This document shows positions 1 to 8,754 of a DNA stretch of 64,000 nt, one piece after another. The notes under the pieces were generated by a model. That model had not been told where the DNA came from and ran no database searches. It worked only from the letters and a program-made list of their open reading frames with translations. The position numbers and the translations under genes are program-made. Position 1 is the stretch's first letter, and every line of letters starts with the position of its first letter. Origin of the DNA: Roseiterribacter gracilis (GTDB lineage: Bacteria > Pseudomonadota > Alphaproteobacteria > BOG-932 > Roseiterribacteraceae); contig BOPV01000001.1 of NCBI GenBank assembly GCA_018332375.1, forward strand, positions 2,604,001 through 2,668,000, written 5' to 3'.

Positions 1-380
1 ATCATCGTCATGGGGTTGGTGAAAGCGAGCACGAACCCGGTCGCAAAATCGCCGGGCAGATGTCGGGCGCGCGCTTCGACGACGGGCGGCAACGGATCGT
101 GCCGCCAGGTCTGCACCGCGAACCACAAAAGAACGATGCCGCCGACCAGACGAATCGGCCCCTGCCAGCGCGTCACCCATTCGGCGATCGCGGCGATGCC
201 GAACGCGGCCGCGAGCGAATACATGCCGTCGGCGATCGCAGCACCGACGCCGGTGGCGAAGCCGTGCAGCACGCCGCGATCCAAGGTGCGTCGCATGCAC
301 AGCAGTGCAAGCGGCCCAACCGGGATGGCAACGCCAAGCCCGATCGCGATGCCGCGAAGCAACGTCCAGAGTTCGTCCAA
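1..380 (-). CDS. LysE/RhtB family exporter, 3' end outside window
   Basis: Inner-membrane amino-acid or metabolite exporter of the LysE type. The visible N-terminal 126 residues include the glycine-rich first helix (GIAIGLGVAIPVGPLALLC, about residues 9-27) and a later FVLAFTNPMTM segment typical of the family; the usual length is about 200 residues, so roughly a third is missing past base 1. No ATG is available: a stop lies just upstream in frame, and I chose TTG at 380. It follows the fur-like gene closely on the same strand. Substrate cannot be told. Confidence 0.75.
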   Translation of the reverse strand, partial: MDELWTLLRGIAIGLGVAIPVGPLALLCMRRTLDRGVLHGFATGVGAAIADGMYSLAAAFGIAAIAEWVTRWQGPIRLVGGIVLLWFAVQTWRHDPLPPVVEARARHLPGDFATGFVLAFTNPMTM

Positions 381-407
381 GCTGGTGCTACTCGAAAAAA
401 GCGGCGG

Positions 408-815
408 CTAGCTGAGCTGCTTTTTGCGCCCGTACAGTTCGAGCATGTCTTCGACGATGTCGTAGCCAAGCCGAGCCGCAATCTCGCGCTTGAGCTCTTC
501 CAGCTTGTCGTCCTGGAATTCGATCACCGTACCTGTCTCGACGTCGATCAAGTGGTGATGATGCTCGAGCTTGGTTTCAAAGCGCGCGAAGTTCGAATTG
601 AACCCGTGCTTCTGCACCAGGTGCAGCTGATCGAGCAGATTCAGCGTGCGATAGACCGTCGCGATTGAGACCGACGGATCGATCTCTTTGACGCGCACAT
701 AGACGGTCTCGACCGAAGGATGATCCCCGGACTCGTCCAGCACTTTCAAAATAGCCCGGCGCTGATCGGTCATCTTCAGCCCGGCGGAGACGCACTTGCG
801 CTCCAACTCATTCAT
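408..815 (-). CDS. fur: Fur-family transcriptional regulator
   Basis: Metal-responsive repressor of the Fur superfamily, 135 residues. The N-terminal winged helix includes SIATVYRTLNLLDQ (about 50-63); the dimer/metal domain carries the HHHHLIDVETG motif (85-95) and ends in RLGYDI..MLELYG. This matches alphaproteobacterial Fur/Mur more than Irr, Zur or PerR. The only cysteine is Cys8, so there is no CxxC structural zinc site. Whether it senses Fe or Mn cannot be decided from sequence. The LysE-like gene lies 27 bases downstream. Confidence 0.85.
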   Translation of the reverse strand: MNELERKCVSAGLKMTDQRRAILKVLDESGDHPSVETVYVRVKEIDPSVSIATVYRTLNLLDQLHLVQKHGFNSNFARFETKLEHHHHLIDVETGTVIEFQDDKLEELKREIAARLGYDIVEDMLELYGRKKQLS

Positions 816-857
816 GCGACGTCCCCCCAGCTTTGGGCCGGTTGCTACTGACTCTTA

Positions 858-1520
858 CTACTCTCGCTCTTTGGTCCCGAACAGGCGGTCGCCCGCGTCG
901 CCGAGGCCAGGAACAATGTAGGCATGGTCATCGAGGTGGCTATCCAGCGATGCGACATAGACCGGAATCTCCGGATGCACCGCATGAAAAGCGCGGACAC
1001 CTTCCGGTGCGGCGACCAGCGCCATGACCCGGATCAAGCTTGGCGGGACGCCATGCTTTTTCAGGATCTGGGTAGCATGGGCCAGGGAATGGCCGGTCGC
1101 CAGCATCGGGTCTACGACCACGAACAGCCGTCCATCTGCCGCCTCGGGCAATTTCACAAAATACTCGGTCGGCCGCTTGGTCACCGGATCGCGAAACAGA
1201 CCGATATGGCCAATGCGCGCCGAGGGGACGAGTTCGATCAGCCCGTCCGCCATTTCCAGCCCGGCGCGCAGGATCGGCACGACCGCCAGTTTCTTACCCG
1301 CCAGCTTCGGCACCTGGGCCGGCGCCACCGGGGTTTCGATCTCGACCAGCTCGGTCGGCAGATCGCGCGTAATTTCGTAGCCCATCAGCAGCGCGATCTC
1401 GCGCAGCAGCGACCGGAAACCGTTGGTCGAACGGTTTTTGTCGCGCATCAGGCTCAGCTTGTGCTGGACCAGCGGGTGATCGACCACGAACAGTCGCTGA
1501 AAATTGGGATGTTCGCGCAT
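858..1520 (-). CDS. upp: Uracil phosphoribosyltransferase
   Basis: Converts uracil and PRPP to UMP (pyrimidine salvage, cytoplasm). 220 residues, the usual size. The PRPP-binding loop [12 protein letters not shown] is at about 134-145, and the C-terminal uracil-binding [12 protein letters not shown] is present. Its ATG overlaps the tgt stop codon (ATGA at 1518-1522), so it is probably translated from the yhhQ-tgt message. Linking uracil salvage to queuine salvage makes a base-salvage operon. Confidence 0.95.
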   Translation of the reverse strand: MREHPNFQRLFVVDHPLVQHKLSLMRDKNRSTNGFRSLLREIALLMGYEITRDLPTELVEIETPVAPAQVPKLAGKKLAVVPILRAGLEMADGLIELVPSARIGHIGLFRDPVTKRPTEYFVKLPEAADGRLFVVVDPMLATGHSLAHATQILKKHGVPPSLIRVMALVAAPEGVRAFHAVHPEIPVYVASLDSHLDDHAYIVPGLGDAGDRLFGTKERE

Positions 1521-2728
1521 CAGGCGGCCTCTTCACTCGCAGGTTCGTCCGCGACCCAGCGGCGCCGCGCATCGGCGAGCGTCCCGGTTTCGATCGCCGC
1601 GCGAACTTCGCGCAGCAGCCGAGTCATGGTCGCCACGTTATGAATGGATACAAGCTGCGCGCCCAGCATCTCACCCGCTTTTAACAGGTGATGCACGTAG
1701 CCGCGGCTTGCCGTCTTGCAGGCGTAACACGCGCAGCGTGGGTCCAGGGGACCGGTGTCGGTCTTGAACCCAGCGTTGCGCAGATTGATGCGTTCGCCGG
1801 GCGCGCCTTCGACCAGCGCCCAGCCATGGCGCGCGATGCGCGTCGGCGACACGCAGTCGAACGTGTCGATGCCCAGCGCCACGCCCATGAAAATGTCGCG
1901 GATGCCGCCGATGCCCAGCAGATGCACCGGCCGGTCGGGATGAACATGCGCCATCGCCATGCCGACGACGTCTTCCATCTGCGCCTTGGACCCGCCCAGC
2001 GTACCGCCGACGGCGGTGCCGAAGAAATCCCGGTCGCGCGTCCACGACGCGCTGTCGCGGCGCAGATCTTCAAACGTGCCGCCCTGCACGATGCCGTACA
2101 TGGCCTGACGACCGTCATCGTTGAGGCGCGCGAATTCGGCCAGCGAACGATCGCCCCAGCGCTGCGACAGCAGCATCGATTTGCGCGTGTAGTCGCGGTC
2201 GACATGGAACGGCGTGCATTCGTCGAGCTGCACCACCAGGTCGGCGCCCAACTTGCGCTGGATGCGCACCGATTCTTCCGGCGTCAGCGTCAGTTTGCGG
2301 CCGTCGAGATAAGAGCGGAACGTGGCGCCGCTTTCTTCGATCTTGAGCAAGGTGGTCGCGCGCCCACCATTCGGCGAACGGCGTCCTTTGATCTCGTCGG
2401 CGATCGAGCCGTGGCCCATCGAGAAAATCTGAAATCCGCCCGAGTCGGTCAGCATCGGGCCGTTCCAACCGGTCATCGATTGCAGACCGCCCAACGCTTC
2501 GACCACGTCGGCGCCGGGTTGGATCATCAAGTGATAGGTGTTCGATAGAACGATCTCGGCGCCCGCGTCGCGCATCTGCGCCATCGTCACGCCTTTGATG
2601 GCGGCTTTGGTGGCGCAGAAGATGAACGCAGGCGTCTGCACCACGCCGTGCGGCGTCGTCAGCCGACCGCGGCGCGCCGCGCTGTCGTCGGACCGTTGCA
2701 GAACTTCAAAACTGAATTCAGTCGACAC
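1520..2728 (-). CDS. tgt: Queuine tRNA-guanine transglycosylase
   Basis: Exchanges the wobble guanine of GUN tRNAs for the queuosine precursor. 402 residues from a GTG at 2728, giving [10 protein letters not shown] as in relatives; an in-frame ATG five codons upstream (2743) is possible. Catalytic region [12 protein letters not shown] at about 94-105 and a C-terminal zinc site [16 protein letters not shown] are visible. The start overlaps the end of the precursor transporter gene by about 11 bases, which fits a precursor uptake and insertion unit. Confidence 0.95.
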   Translation of the reverse strand: MSTEFSFEVLQRSDDSAARRGRLTTPHGVVQTPAFIFCATKAAIKGVTMAQMRDAGAEIVLSNTYHLMIQPGADVVEALGGLQSMTGWNGPMLTDSGGFQIFSMGHGSIADEIKGRRSPNGGRATTLLKIEESGATFRSYLDGRKLTLTPEESVRIQRKLGADLVVQLDECTPFHVDRDYTRKSMLLSQRWGDRSLAEFARLNDDGRQAMYGIVQGGTFEDLRRDSASWTRDRDFFGTAVGGTLGGSKAQMEDVVGMAMAHVHPDRPVHLLGIGGIRDIFMGVALGIDTFDCVSPTRIARHGWALVEGAPGERINLRNAGFKTDTGPLDPRCACYACKTASRGYVHHLLKAGEMLGAQLVSIHNVATMTRLLREVRAAIETGTLADARRRWVADEPASEEAA

Positions 2729-3485
2729 GGCGGAACCCCGCATCCGGCGCGCGCTGCACCAGCCAGCGCGACACATACATGAACGGCGTCTCGAGCACCG
2801 AGTACAGAACCCGCAGCCCGTAGGTACCCAGCACGTAGGTGAAGATCAGCGTGTGCAGGCTGACCGGTTCGGGCGCGAACACCATCCAGGCCAACGTCGA
2901 GAACACGATCGTGTCGAGCAGCGCCGACAACAAAGTCGAGGCGTTGGTGCGCAACCACAGATATTTGCGCCCGGTGCGCGCCCGTACGGCGCGAAACACC
3001 CAGACGTCGAAACTTTGGCTGATCAGATACGACACCATGCCGGCGGCGAAGAGCGACGGCGCCGGTTTGAAGATCGCGGCGAGGTGCGGCTGGATCTCGG
3101 CGCCTTCGACCGGCTTGTAGCCCAGGGTCAGCACCATCAGCACGGTCCACAACAGATAGCCGGCAAAACCGACCAGCACGCCGCCAAGCGCTGCCTGCCG
3201 TCCGTAATGTTCGGCCAGCAGATCGGTTGCGAGATAGGTCGAGGCAAACACGACGGTGCCCAGCGCGACTGGTTCGGGGAAGGCCGCGAACTGCGCTTCT
3301 TTCAGCACCTGCACGTTGGCGGCGATGACCGCCAGCACGATCCAGGAATAGAGGCCGGCGGCACCGAACTGGCGCAGCAGCAACATGCAGCCGCCGTAGC
3401 AGACGACGAGCAGCATGGCCTCGATCGCCTCGACGGGCAGCGCGTGGAGCCACGCAATCAGCGGTTCGGGCGAAAGGGGAAACAT
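2718..3485 (-). CDS. yhhQ: Queuosine precursor transporter (YhhQ/VUT family)
   Basis: Inner-membrane protein of 255 residues with about six hydrophobic helices, belonging to the vitamin-uptake-like (VUT) family that imports the queuosine precursor preQ0/preQ1. The family pattern is seen in STYLATDLLAEHYGR (about 84-98) and SYLISQSFDVWVF. Its position directly upstream of and overlapping tgt supports the assignment. First gene of yhhQ-tgt-upp. No strong ribosome site is seen before the ATG. Confidence 0.88.
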   Translation of the reverse strand: MFPLSPEPLIAWLHALPVEAIEAMLLVVCYGGCMLLLRQFGAAGLYSWIVLAVIAANVQVLKEAQFAAFPEPVALGTVVFASTYLATDLLAEHYGRQAALGGVLVGFAGYLLWTVLMVLTLGYKPVEGAEIQPHLAAIFKPAPSLFAAGMVSYLISQSFDVWVFRAVRARTGRKYLWLRTNASTLLSALLDTIVFSTLAWMVFAPEPVSLHTLIFTYVLGTYGLRVLYSVLETPFMYVSRWLVQRAPDAGFRRVD

Positions 3486-3514
3486 GGCGCGCCGGGATTA
3501 CGCGAAAGGGATGG

Positions 3515-3582
3515 TCAAACGCAAACGGCCCACCGACGCAGGTCGGAAAAAACAAAAGGGGCCGTTCAAACGCAAACGGCCC
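3515..3582. repeat. 17-base direct repeat beside rpmB terminator
   Basis: TCAAACGCAAACGGCCC occurs at 3515-3531 and again, identical, at 3566-3582. The second copy forms the outer part of the rpmB terminator stem. The first copy lies just upstream of yhhQ, so the terminator region looks partly duplicated. Confidence 0.8.
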
Positions 3583-3601
3583 CGCCGAGGCGGGGCCGTT
3601 T
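3574..3601 (-). terminator. Rho-independent terminator of rpmB
   Basis: Perfect 12-base stem, AAACGGCCCCGC (3574-3585) and GCGGGGCCGTTT (3590-3601), with a CGAG loop. On the minus strand a T-rich run follows after a second short GGCC stem (3545-3565). It sits 22 bases after the rpmB stop codon. Confidence 0.8.
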
Positions 3602-3623
3602 AATTCGTACGAGAAGGATCAGA

Positions 3624-3920
3624 TCAGGCGGCGGCGCGCGCGGCGACGGCCTTCACGATCAGCTTCTTCACCGCCTTGAGCTCGCTCGGCAGGTCATCGC
3701 TCGCGGCGCTGACCAACCAGGCGTCCAGGCCGCCTTTGTGCTCGATGGTGCGGATGCCGTTGGTCGACAGGCGCAGCCGAACGTCACGGCCCAGCGACTC
3801 CGAGAACAACGACGTCTCCTGCAGGTTCGGCAGGAAGCGGCGCTTGGTCTTGTTGTTGGCGTGGCTGACCTTATTGCCGGTCTGCACGCCTTTGCCGGTA
3901 ACAACGCAACGACGGGACAT
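3624..3920 (-). CDS. rpmB: 50S ribosomal protein L28
   Basis: Large-subunit protein bL28, 98 residues. The start is the ATG at 3920 giving [21 protein letters not shown], the conserved N terminus; further upstream in-frame ATGs are not needed. The conserved body includes KRRFLPNLQ and [24 protein letters not shown]. Monocistronic: it has its own terminator downstream and a divergent gene upstream. Confidence 0.97.
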   Translation of the reverse strand: MSRRCVVTGKGVQTGNKVSHANNKTKRRFLPNLQETSLFSESLGRDVRLRLSTNGIRTIEHKGGLDAWLVSAASDDLPSELKAVKKLIVKAVAARAAA

Positions 3921-4169
3921 AGTCTGATCCTCGAACCGTAAGGGCCGCAGCCCCCTCAAAATGACGACGGCGCCGGAGAGACCCCCAGCGCGCGAGGCGC
4001 GGAACATGACGGAGGCCGCCGCACGAGTCAACGAAAGGGAGCTTTCCGGCGCTTAGATTTGGCCTATTCCCGGGAACTGGGTGCGGCGGGGCGACGCAGG
4101 CGGAATATAAGACCCCCGCCGCTCCGTACCTGCCCTGCCAACAAACAACACTCCTTTGGAGAAACCCCA

Positions 4170-4550
4170 ATGAGCCATCTCGTCCGTATCGCCGCCGGTC
4201 TGTTGATCGCCGGCCTTGCTTTGCCGGCCTTCGCCGCCGACCCGGCCAAGACCGCAACCACCGCCAAGGGCCCGGCCCTGACCGACGCCAAGGGCATGAC
4301 GCTCTACACGTTCGACAAGGACGAAGCCGGCAAGTCGGTGTGCAACGGCCCGTGCGCCGTGAACTGGCCGCCCTTCGCCGCCGCGGCCGACGCCAAGGCA
4401 GAAGGCAAGTACACGGTCGTCACCCGTGAAGACGGCAGCAAGCAGTGGGCCTACGGCGGCAAGCCGCTCTACACCTGGAAGAACGACACCAAGGCCGGCG
4501 ACACGACCGGCGACGGCGTCAACAGCGTCTGGCACATCGCCACGCCGTAA
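4170..4550 (+). CDS. Secreted protein of the 'lipoprotein_15' repeat family
   Basis: 126 residues with a Sec signal peptide (cleavage near AFAADPAK, about 23). The mature part holds two copies of the secreted-repeat motif of PF03640: LTDAKGMTLYTFDKDE..CNGPCAVNWPPF, then QWAYGGKPLYTWKNDTKAGD..GVNSVWH. Function of the family is unknown; the protein is expected in the periplasm. The start is supported by TTTGGAGAAA upstream. It diverges from rpmB and converges on the ABC exporter across a palindrome. Confidence 0.85.
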   Translation: MSHLVRIAAGLLIAGLALPAFAADPAKTATTAKGPALTDAKGMTLYTFDKDEAGKSVCNGPCAVNWPPFAAAADAKAEGKYTVVTREDGSKQWAYGGKPLYTWKNDTKAGDTTGDGVNSVWHIATP

Positions 4551-4553
4551 GAT

Positions 4554-4622
4554 CTAGCCGCGAAGCGGCTCCCGGATTTCACCTTCGAGCTGAAAACCGG
4601 GAGCCGCGCTTTGCGCGGCTAG
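4554..4622. repeat. Intergenic palindrome, copy A
   Basis: A 69-base near-perfect palindrome bounded by CTAGCCGCG (4554-4562) and CGCGGCTAG (4614-4622). Its core is CTCCCGGATTTCA (4569-4581) and TGAAAACCGGGAG (4591-4603). The same two 13-base arms recur in copy B at 30728-30793. It lies between two convergent genes and can act as a two-way terminator, but it also encodes the last 22 or so residues and the TAG stop of the ABC exporter. Confidence 0.85.
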
Positions 4623-6416
4623 ATTCTGCTGTTCCTGCTGCTTGGCCCACATCGTCGCAAAGATTCCATCGGCCGCGCGCAATTGATCGAACGTTCCACG
4701 TTCGGCAACGCGTCCTTTTTCCAGCACCACGATTTCATCTGCGTCGATCACGGTCGACAGGCGATGCGCAATGATCAAGGTCGTGCGCCCTGAACTGGCG
4801 GCGCGCAGATTGGCTTGAATGCCGCGCTCGGTCGCGGTGTCGAGCGCGCTGGTCGCTTCGTCGAACAACATGATCGGCGGATCTTTCAACAGCGCGCGCG
4901 CAATTGCGACGCGCTGCTTTTCACCACCCGACAATTTCAATCCGCGTTCGCCGACCTTGGTTTCGTACCCGTCGGGCAAGGTCATCACAAAGTCGTGGAT
5001 CTCGGCCATGCGGGCCGCGTGTTCGATCGCTTCCTTGGTCGCGCCGGGGCGTCCATAGGCGATGTTGTAATAGATCGTGTCGTTGAACAGCACCGTGTCC
5101 TGCGGAACGATGCCGATCGCGCCGCGCACGCTGGTTTGCGTCACGTCGCGCACATCCTGCCCGTCGATCGTCACGCGCCCGTCGGCCGCGTCATAAAACC
5201 GAAACAGCAAACGGCTGATGGTTGATTTGCCTGCACCGGTGGGACCGACAATCGCCAAGGTCTTGCCGGCCGGCACGCGGAACGACACGCCGTGCAGAAT
5301 CTCGCGCCGCGGATCGTAACCGAAACGGATATTCTCGAACGCGACTTCGCCGCCGCGCACCTGCAATGGCTGCGCGCCCGGCTTGTCGGCTACTTCGCGA
5401 TCGACGCGCAACAGCTCAAACATTTTCTCCATGTCGACGAGCCCCTGTTTCAGGCTCGAATAGACCCAGCCGAACACGCCCAGCGGCGCCGCCAGCTGCA
5501 GTAGATACGTGTTCACCAGCACAAAATCGCCGACCGACATCTCGCCCGCTTCGATCGCGTAGGCGCTCATCGTCATCACCACCGTCAGGCCCAGCGCGAT
5601 GATGAAAGACTGGCCGATATTGAGCCAGGCCAGCGACGTCTGCGTGCGCACCGCATGGCGTTCGTATTTCGCCAGCGCTTCGTCGTAGCGGCGCGCTTCG
5701 TGCTCTTCGGCGACGAAATACTTCACCGTCTCGGCGTTGAGCAGACTGTCGATCGCCTTGGTGTTGGCGGCGCTGTCGCTTTCATTCATCGCGCGCCGGA
5801 TCGACATGCGCCAGTTTGCGACTTTGATCGTGTAGAAAATATAGATGCCGACCGTCGCAACCGTCGCGATGGCGTAGTTGACGCCGAACAGATGCCACAA
5901 AATACCGGCCGCCAGCGCCAGCTCGACCAAAGTCGGTACGACGTTGAACAGCGCAAAGGACAGGATGTTGTCGATCGCGTTGGTGCCGCGCTCGATCGAA
6001 CGCGACAGGCCACCGGTCTGACGTTCGACGTGAAAGCGCAACGACAGCGCGTGGAGATGCCGGAACACGGTCAAGGCGACACGGCGAATGGCGCGCTGCG
6101 CGACGTGCTGAAACACGGCGCTGCGCAACTGGTCGAACAAGGCCGCCGACAGGCGTGCGAGCCCGTATCCCAGAATGATCGTCAGCGGCAGCAGCGCCAA
6201 ATGTTCGCGTCCCGGCGACAGCGCATCGACGGCGCGGCCATAGACCAGCGGAATCGTGACGTTCGCCGCCTTGGCCAGCAGCAAACAGAAAACCGCCAGC
6301 ACCACGCGCAATCGCAGACCTGGCTCGTTGGCGGGCCAGAGATACGGAAGCAGGGAGCGGATGGTGCGGAGATCGCCGGAGCTTTTTTCCGGCGGGGGCG
6401 TGATCGGCGGGGTCAT
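4554..6416 (-). CDS. Atm1/HMT-type ABC exporter (fused TMD-NBD)
   Basis: Half-transporter of 620 residues. The N-terminal six-helix membrane domain spans about 35-330. The ATPase domain has Walker A GPTGAGKST (about 391-399), signature LSGGEKQR and Walker B IMLFDEATSALD. NESDSAANTKAIDSLLNAETVKYF is characteristic of the Atm1/HMT1 subfamily, whose members export glutathione-linked compounds or aid Fe-S and heavy-metal handling. The final residues (from about AAQSAAPGF) are encoded by palindrome A and are unlikely to be functional. A glutathione transferase gene two genes upstream fits a glutathione link. Confidence 0.9.
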   Translation of the reverse strand: MTPPITPPPEKSSGDLRTIRSLLPYLWPANEPGLRLRVVLAVFCLLLAKAANVTIPLVYGRAVDALSPGREHLALLPLTIILGYGLARLSAALFDQLRSAVFQHVAQRAIRRVALTVFRHLHALSLRFHVERQTGGLSRSIERGTNAIDNILSFALFNVVPTLVELALAAGILWHLFGVNYAIATVATVGIYIFYTIKVANWRMSIRRAMNESDSAANTKAIDSLLNAETVKYFVAEEHEARRYDEALAKYERHAVRTQTSLAWLNIGQSFIIALGLTVVMTMSAYAIEAGEMSVGDFVLVNTYLLQLAAPLGVFGWVYSSLKQGLVDMEKMFELLRVDREVADKPGAQPLQVRGGEVAFENIRFGYDPRREILHGVSFRVPAGKTLAIVGPTGAGKSTISRLLFRFYDAADGRVTIDGQDVRDVTQTSVRGAIGIVPQDTVLFNDTIYYNIAYGRPGATKEAIEHAARMAEIHDFVMTLPDGYETKVGERGLKLSGGEKQRVAIARALLKDPPIMLFDEATSALDTATERGIQANLRAASSGRTTLIIAHRLSTVIDADEIVVLEKGRVAERGTFDQLRAADGIFATMWAKQQEQQNLAAQSAAPGFQLEGEIREPLRG

Positions 6417-6436
6417 ATGCCCAGCCAAGATAGGGC

Positions 6437-6679
6437 TCAGCGCTTGTCGCGCCAGCGCTTCAGCACTTCGAGTGCATGGGAATTGAGGCCCTTCGCGAAA
6501 TCGCCCGGCGGGGCAGCCGACGCGGTCGGCCGCGCGGCGGCTTTTTTGGCCGCATCGCGCCGCGCCACCTCGGCCTGGAACAAAGCGGTCATGCGCTTGA
6601 TCTTTTCCGGCGTGGCCTTGGCCTTCAGCTCGGCGATCTTGGCCGCGACTTCGCGGGAATGTTCGTCGTCTTTGGCCAT
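6437..6679 (-). CDS. Small charged protein, unknown function
   Basis: 80 residues, very rich in Lys, Ala and Glu, starting MAKDDEHSREVAAKIAELK; probably mostly helical, soluble, without signal peptide or cysteine. Its ATG overlaps the stop of the glutathione transferase gene (ATGA at 6677-6681), and the ABC exporter starts 20 bases downstream, so the three form one operon. I do not recognise a family. Confidence 0.65.
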   Translation of the reverse strand: MAKDDEHSREVAAKIAELKAKATPEKIKRMTALFQAEVARRDAAKKAAARPTASAAPPGDFAKGLNSHALEVLKRWRDKR

Positions 6680-7320
6680 CAGGTCCCCATCGGAGGTTCG
6701 GCCTTCGCCTCGTCGATCCATCGTTGCATGGCCGGGTGGGCCAGCACCGAATCGACATAGCTTCGCTCGACCACGCCCAAAGAAACGCCGTAGGTGGCAA
6801 AACGTGTCACGACCGGCGCGTACATCGCATCGGCGTTGGAAAAACGTCCGAACAGGAACGGGCCGCTGGCCCCGAACCGCCCCCGCGCCTCGCGCCAGAT
6901 GGCGCTGATCCGGTCGATATCGGCCTGGGCCTCGTCGGACCAACGTTGGCCGCGCAGATCGTGGAGCACATCCATCGCCAGATCCCGGCGCAGCGCGGCG
7001 AACCCACCATGCATCTCGCAGCTGATGCTGCGCGCATGGGCGCGCGCAGCGGGATCGGCGGGCCAAAGGCCACGATCGGGAAACCGGTCCGCCAGATGTT
7101 CGAGGATTGCGTAGCTTTCCCAGATCCGTTCGCCGCCATCGAGCAGCACCGGAATTTTGCCGGACGCGGTCCAGTTCGCGATCTGCGCCTTGGTATCGCT
7201 GCGGCGCAACCGGATCTGAATTTCACGAAACGGGATGCCGGCATGGACCATCGCGATCCAGGGACGCAACGACCAGGAGCTGGTGGCTTTGTTGCCGATG
7301 ACGAGTGCGAGCGAAGACAT
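6679..7320 (-). CDS. Glutathione S-transferase family protein
   Basis: Cytosolic GST fold, 213 residues. The N-terminal thioredoxin-like domain begins ALVIGNKATSSWSLRPW (the SSWS serines are the likely catalytic position) and has the cis-proline GKIPVLLDGGERIWES motif. The C-terminal helical domain contains PFLFGRFSNADAMYAPV. It resembles the MaiA/YfcF-like groups more than classical GSTs; substrate unknown. First gene of the operon with the small protein and the Atm1-type exporter. Confidence 0.88.
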   Translation of the reverse strand: MSSLALVIGNKATSSWSLRPWIAMVHAGIPFREIQIRLRRSDTKAQIANWTASGKIPVLLDGGERIWESYAILEHLADRFPDRGLWPADPAARAHARSISCEMHGGFAALRRDLAMDVLHDLRGQRWSDEAQADIDRISAIWREARGRFGASGPFLFGRFSNADAMYAPVVTRFATYGVSLGVVERSYVDSVLAHPAMQRWIDEAKAEPPMGT

Positions 7321-7375
7321 GCCGCAGGGTAGGTTCTCGCGTCGCCATCTGTCCATCGAAGGCCCTCTGCGGCAT
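7319..7375. promoter_or_regulatory. Inverted repeat between divergent GST and M17 genes
   Basis: ATGCCGCAG (7319-7327) and CTGCGGCAT (7367-7375) form a 9-base inverted repeat 39 bases apart in a 66-base divergent promoter region. One arm includes the GST start codon. It may be an operator or chance. Confidence 0.3.
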
Positions 7376-7386
7376 GGTGCGCGCCC

Positions 7387-8754
7387 ATGTCGACCGACTC
7401 CTTGATCGAACCGATCGACGACGCAATCGCGATCGTCGCCGTCCGCAAATCCGAGCTTGCTGCCTGGCAGCAGCAACAAGCCGAACCGATCCGCGCCTGG
7501 GTCATTAGCTGCGGCTTCGAAGCCGAGGCGCACGCGGTGCTGCGTCTGCCCGGCGACAAGCCGGCCGTGCTGATCGGACTTGGCGACACGATCGACCGCT
7601 GGAGCTTTGCCGGCTTGCCGCAAAGCCTGCCCGAAGGCGTCTATCGCATCGACGGCGAACTGACAGACGAAGAAGCGACGCAAGCAGCGCTGGGCTGGGC
7701 GCTCGGGTCGTATCGCTTCACGCGCTACAAGAAGCCGTCGCGCGACGTGGCGCAGCTCATCTGGCCGAGCAAGGCCGACCGCGCGCAGGTCGCGCGCGAC
7801 GCCGCGTCGATGGCGTTGGTGCGCGATCTGATCAACACGCCGACCAACGATCTCGGCCCCAGCCAATTGGCCGACGCGGCGCAAGCCGTGGCCAAAGAAT
7901 TCGGCGCGACCTGCAATGTCACGGTCGGCGACGCGCTGCTGACCGAAAATTATCCCGCCGTGCATGCGGTCGGCCGGGCCGCGACCAATGCACCGCGCCT
8001 GATCGACATCGCCTGGGGCAACGCGGCCCATCCAAAGATTACGCTGGTCGGCAAAGGCGTGTGTTTCGACACAGGCGGTCTCGACATCAAACCGTCGAGC
8101 GGCATGCTGATCATGAAAAAGGACATGGGCGGCGCCGCGCACGCGCTGGCGCTGGGCCGTATGGTCATGGCGGCAAAGCTGCCGGTGCGTTTGCGCGTGA
8201 TCATTCCCGCGGTCGAGAACGCAATCGCCGGCAACGCGATGCGCCCGCTCGACGTGCTGCAGACGCGCAAAGGTCTGACGGTTGAAGTCGGCAACACCGA
8301 CGCCGAAGGCCGTTTGATTCTGTCCGACGCGCTCGCTTTGGCGTGCGAGGACAAGCCCGATCTGTTGATCGACTTCGCGACCTTGACCGGCGCCGCACGC
8401 GTCGCGCTGGGCCCGGACCTGCCGGCGATGTTCGCCAATGACGACGCGCTTGCAGCAGAGCTGGAAAACGACGCGCGCGAAACCGGCGACCCGTTGTGGC
8501 GCCTGCCGCTGCACAGCGCTTATGCCAAGGATCTCGACAGCAAGATCGCCGACCTGAACAACATTTCCAGCAACGGCTTTGCCGGCGCGATTTATGCGGC
8601 GCTGTTCATGCAGCGCTTCGTCGATCCAGCTGTGAAGTGGATCCATCTCGACACGTATGGCTGGAACTCGAAGGCACGACCCGGCCGTCCCGAAGGCGGC
8701 GAAGCGCGCAATCTGTTCGCGCTGTACCGCCTGATCGCGCGGCGCGCGAAATGA
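7387..8754 (+). CDS. M17 leucyl aminopeptidase family protein
   Basis: Two-metal exopeptidase removing N-terminal residues from peptides in the cytoplasm. 455 residues. The N-terminal variable domain is about 1-150. The catalytic domain holds GKGVCFDTGGLDIKPS (metal-binding Lys/Asp), KKDMGGAA and the signature NTDAEGRL (about 304-311). It is the shorter PepA-like type often paired with NlpC/P60 in alphaproteobacteria; here its stop overlaps the NlpC/P60 start (ATGA at 8751-8754), suggesting joint breakdown of wall-derived peptides. Confidence 0.93.
   Translation: MSTDSLIEPIDDAIAIVAVRKSELAAWQQQQAEPIRAWVISCGFEAEAHAVLRLPGDKPAVLIGLGDTIDRWSFAGLPQSLPEGVYRIDGELTDEEATQAALGWALGSYRFTRYKKPSRDVAQLIWPSKADRAQVARDAASMALVRDLINTPTNDLGPSQLADAAQAVAKEFGATCNVTVGDALLTENYPAVHAVGRAATNAPRLIDIAWGNAAHPKITLVGKGVCFDTGGLDIKPSSGMLIMKKDMGGAAHALALGRMVMAAKLPVRLRVIIPAVENAIAGNAMRPLDVLQTRKGLTVEVGNTDAEGRLILSDALALACEDKPDLLIDFATLTGAARVALGPDLPAMFANDDALAAELENDARETGDPLWRLPLHSAYAKDLDSKIADLNNISSNGFAGAIYAALFMQRFVDPAVKWIHLDTYGWNSKARPGRPEGGEARNLFALYRLIARRAK

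Noticed and set aside
10..668. Plus-strand frames over the first 670 bases
   Set aside because: Antisense to the LysE-like and Fur-family genes and without any recognisable motif.
6417..6800. N-terminal extension of the ABC exporter frame
   Set aside because: The extra residues overlap the small 80-residue gene and the GST end, and the protein starts naturally at ATG 6416 before its membrane domain.
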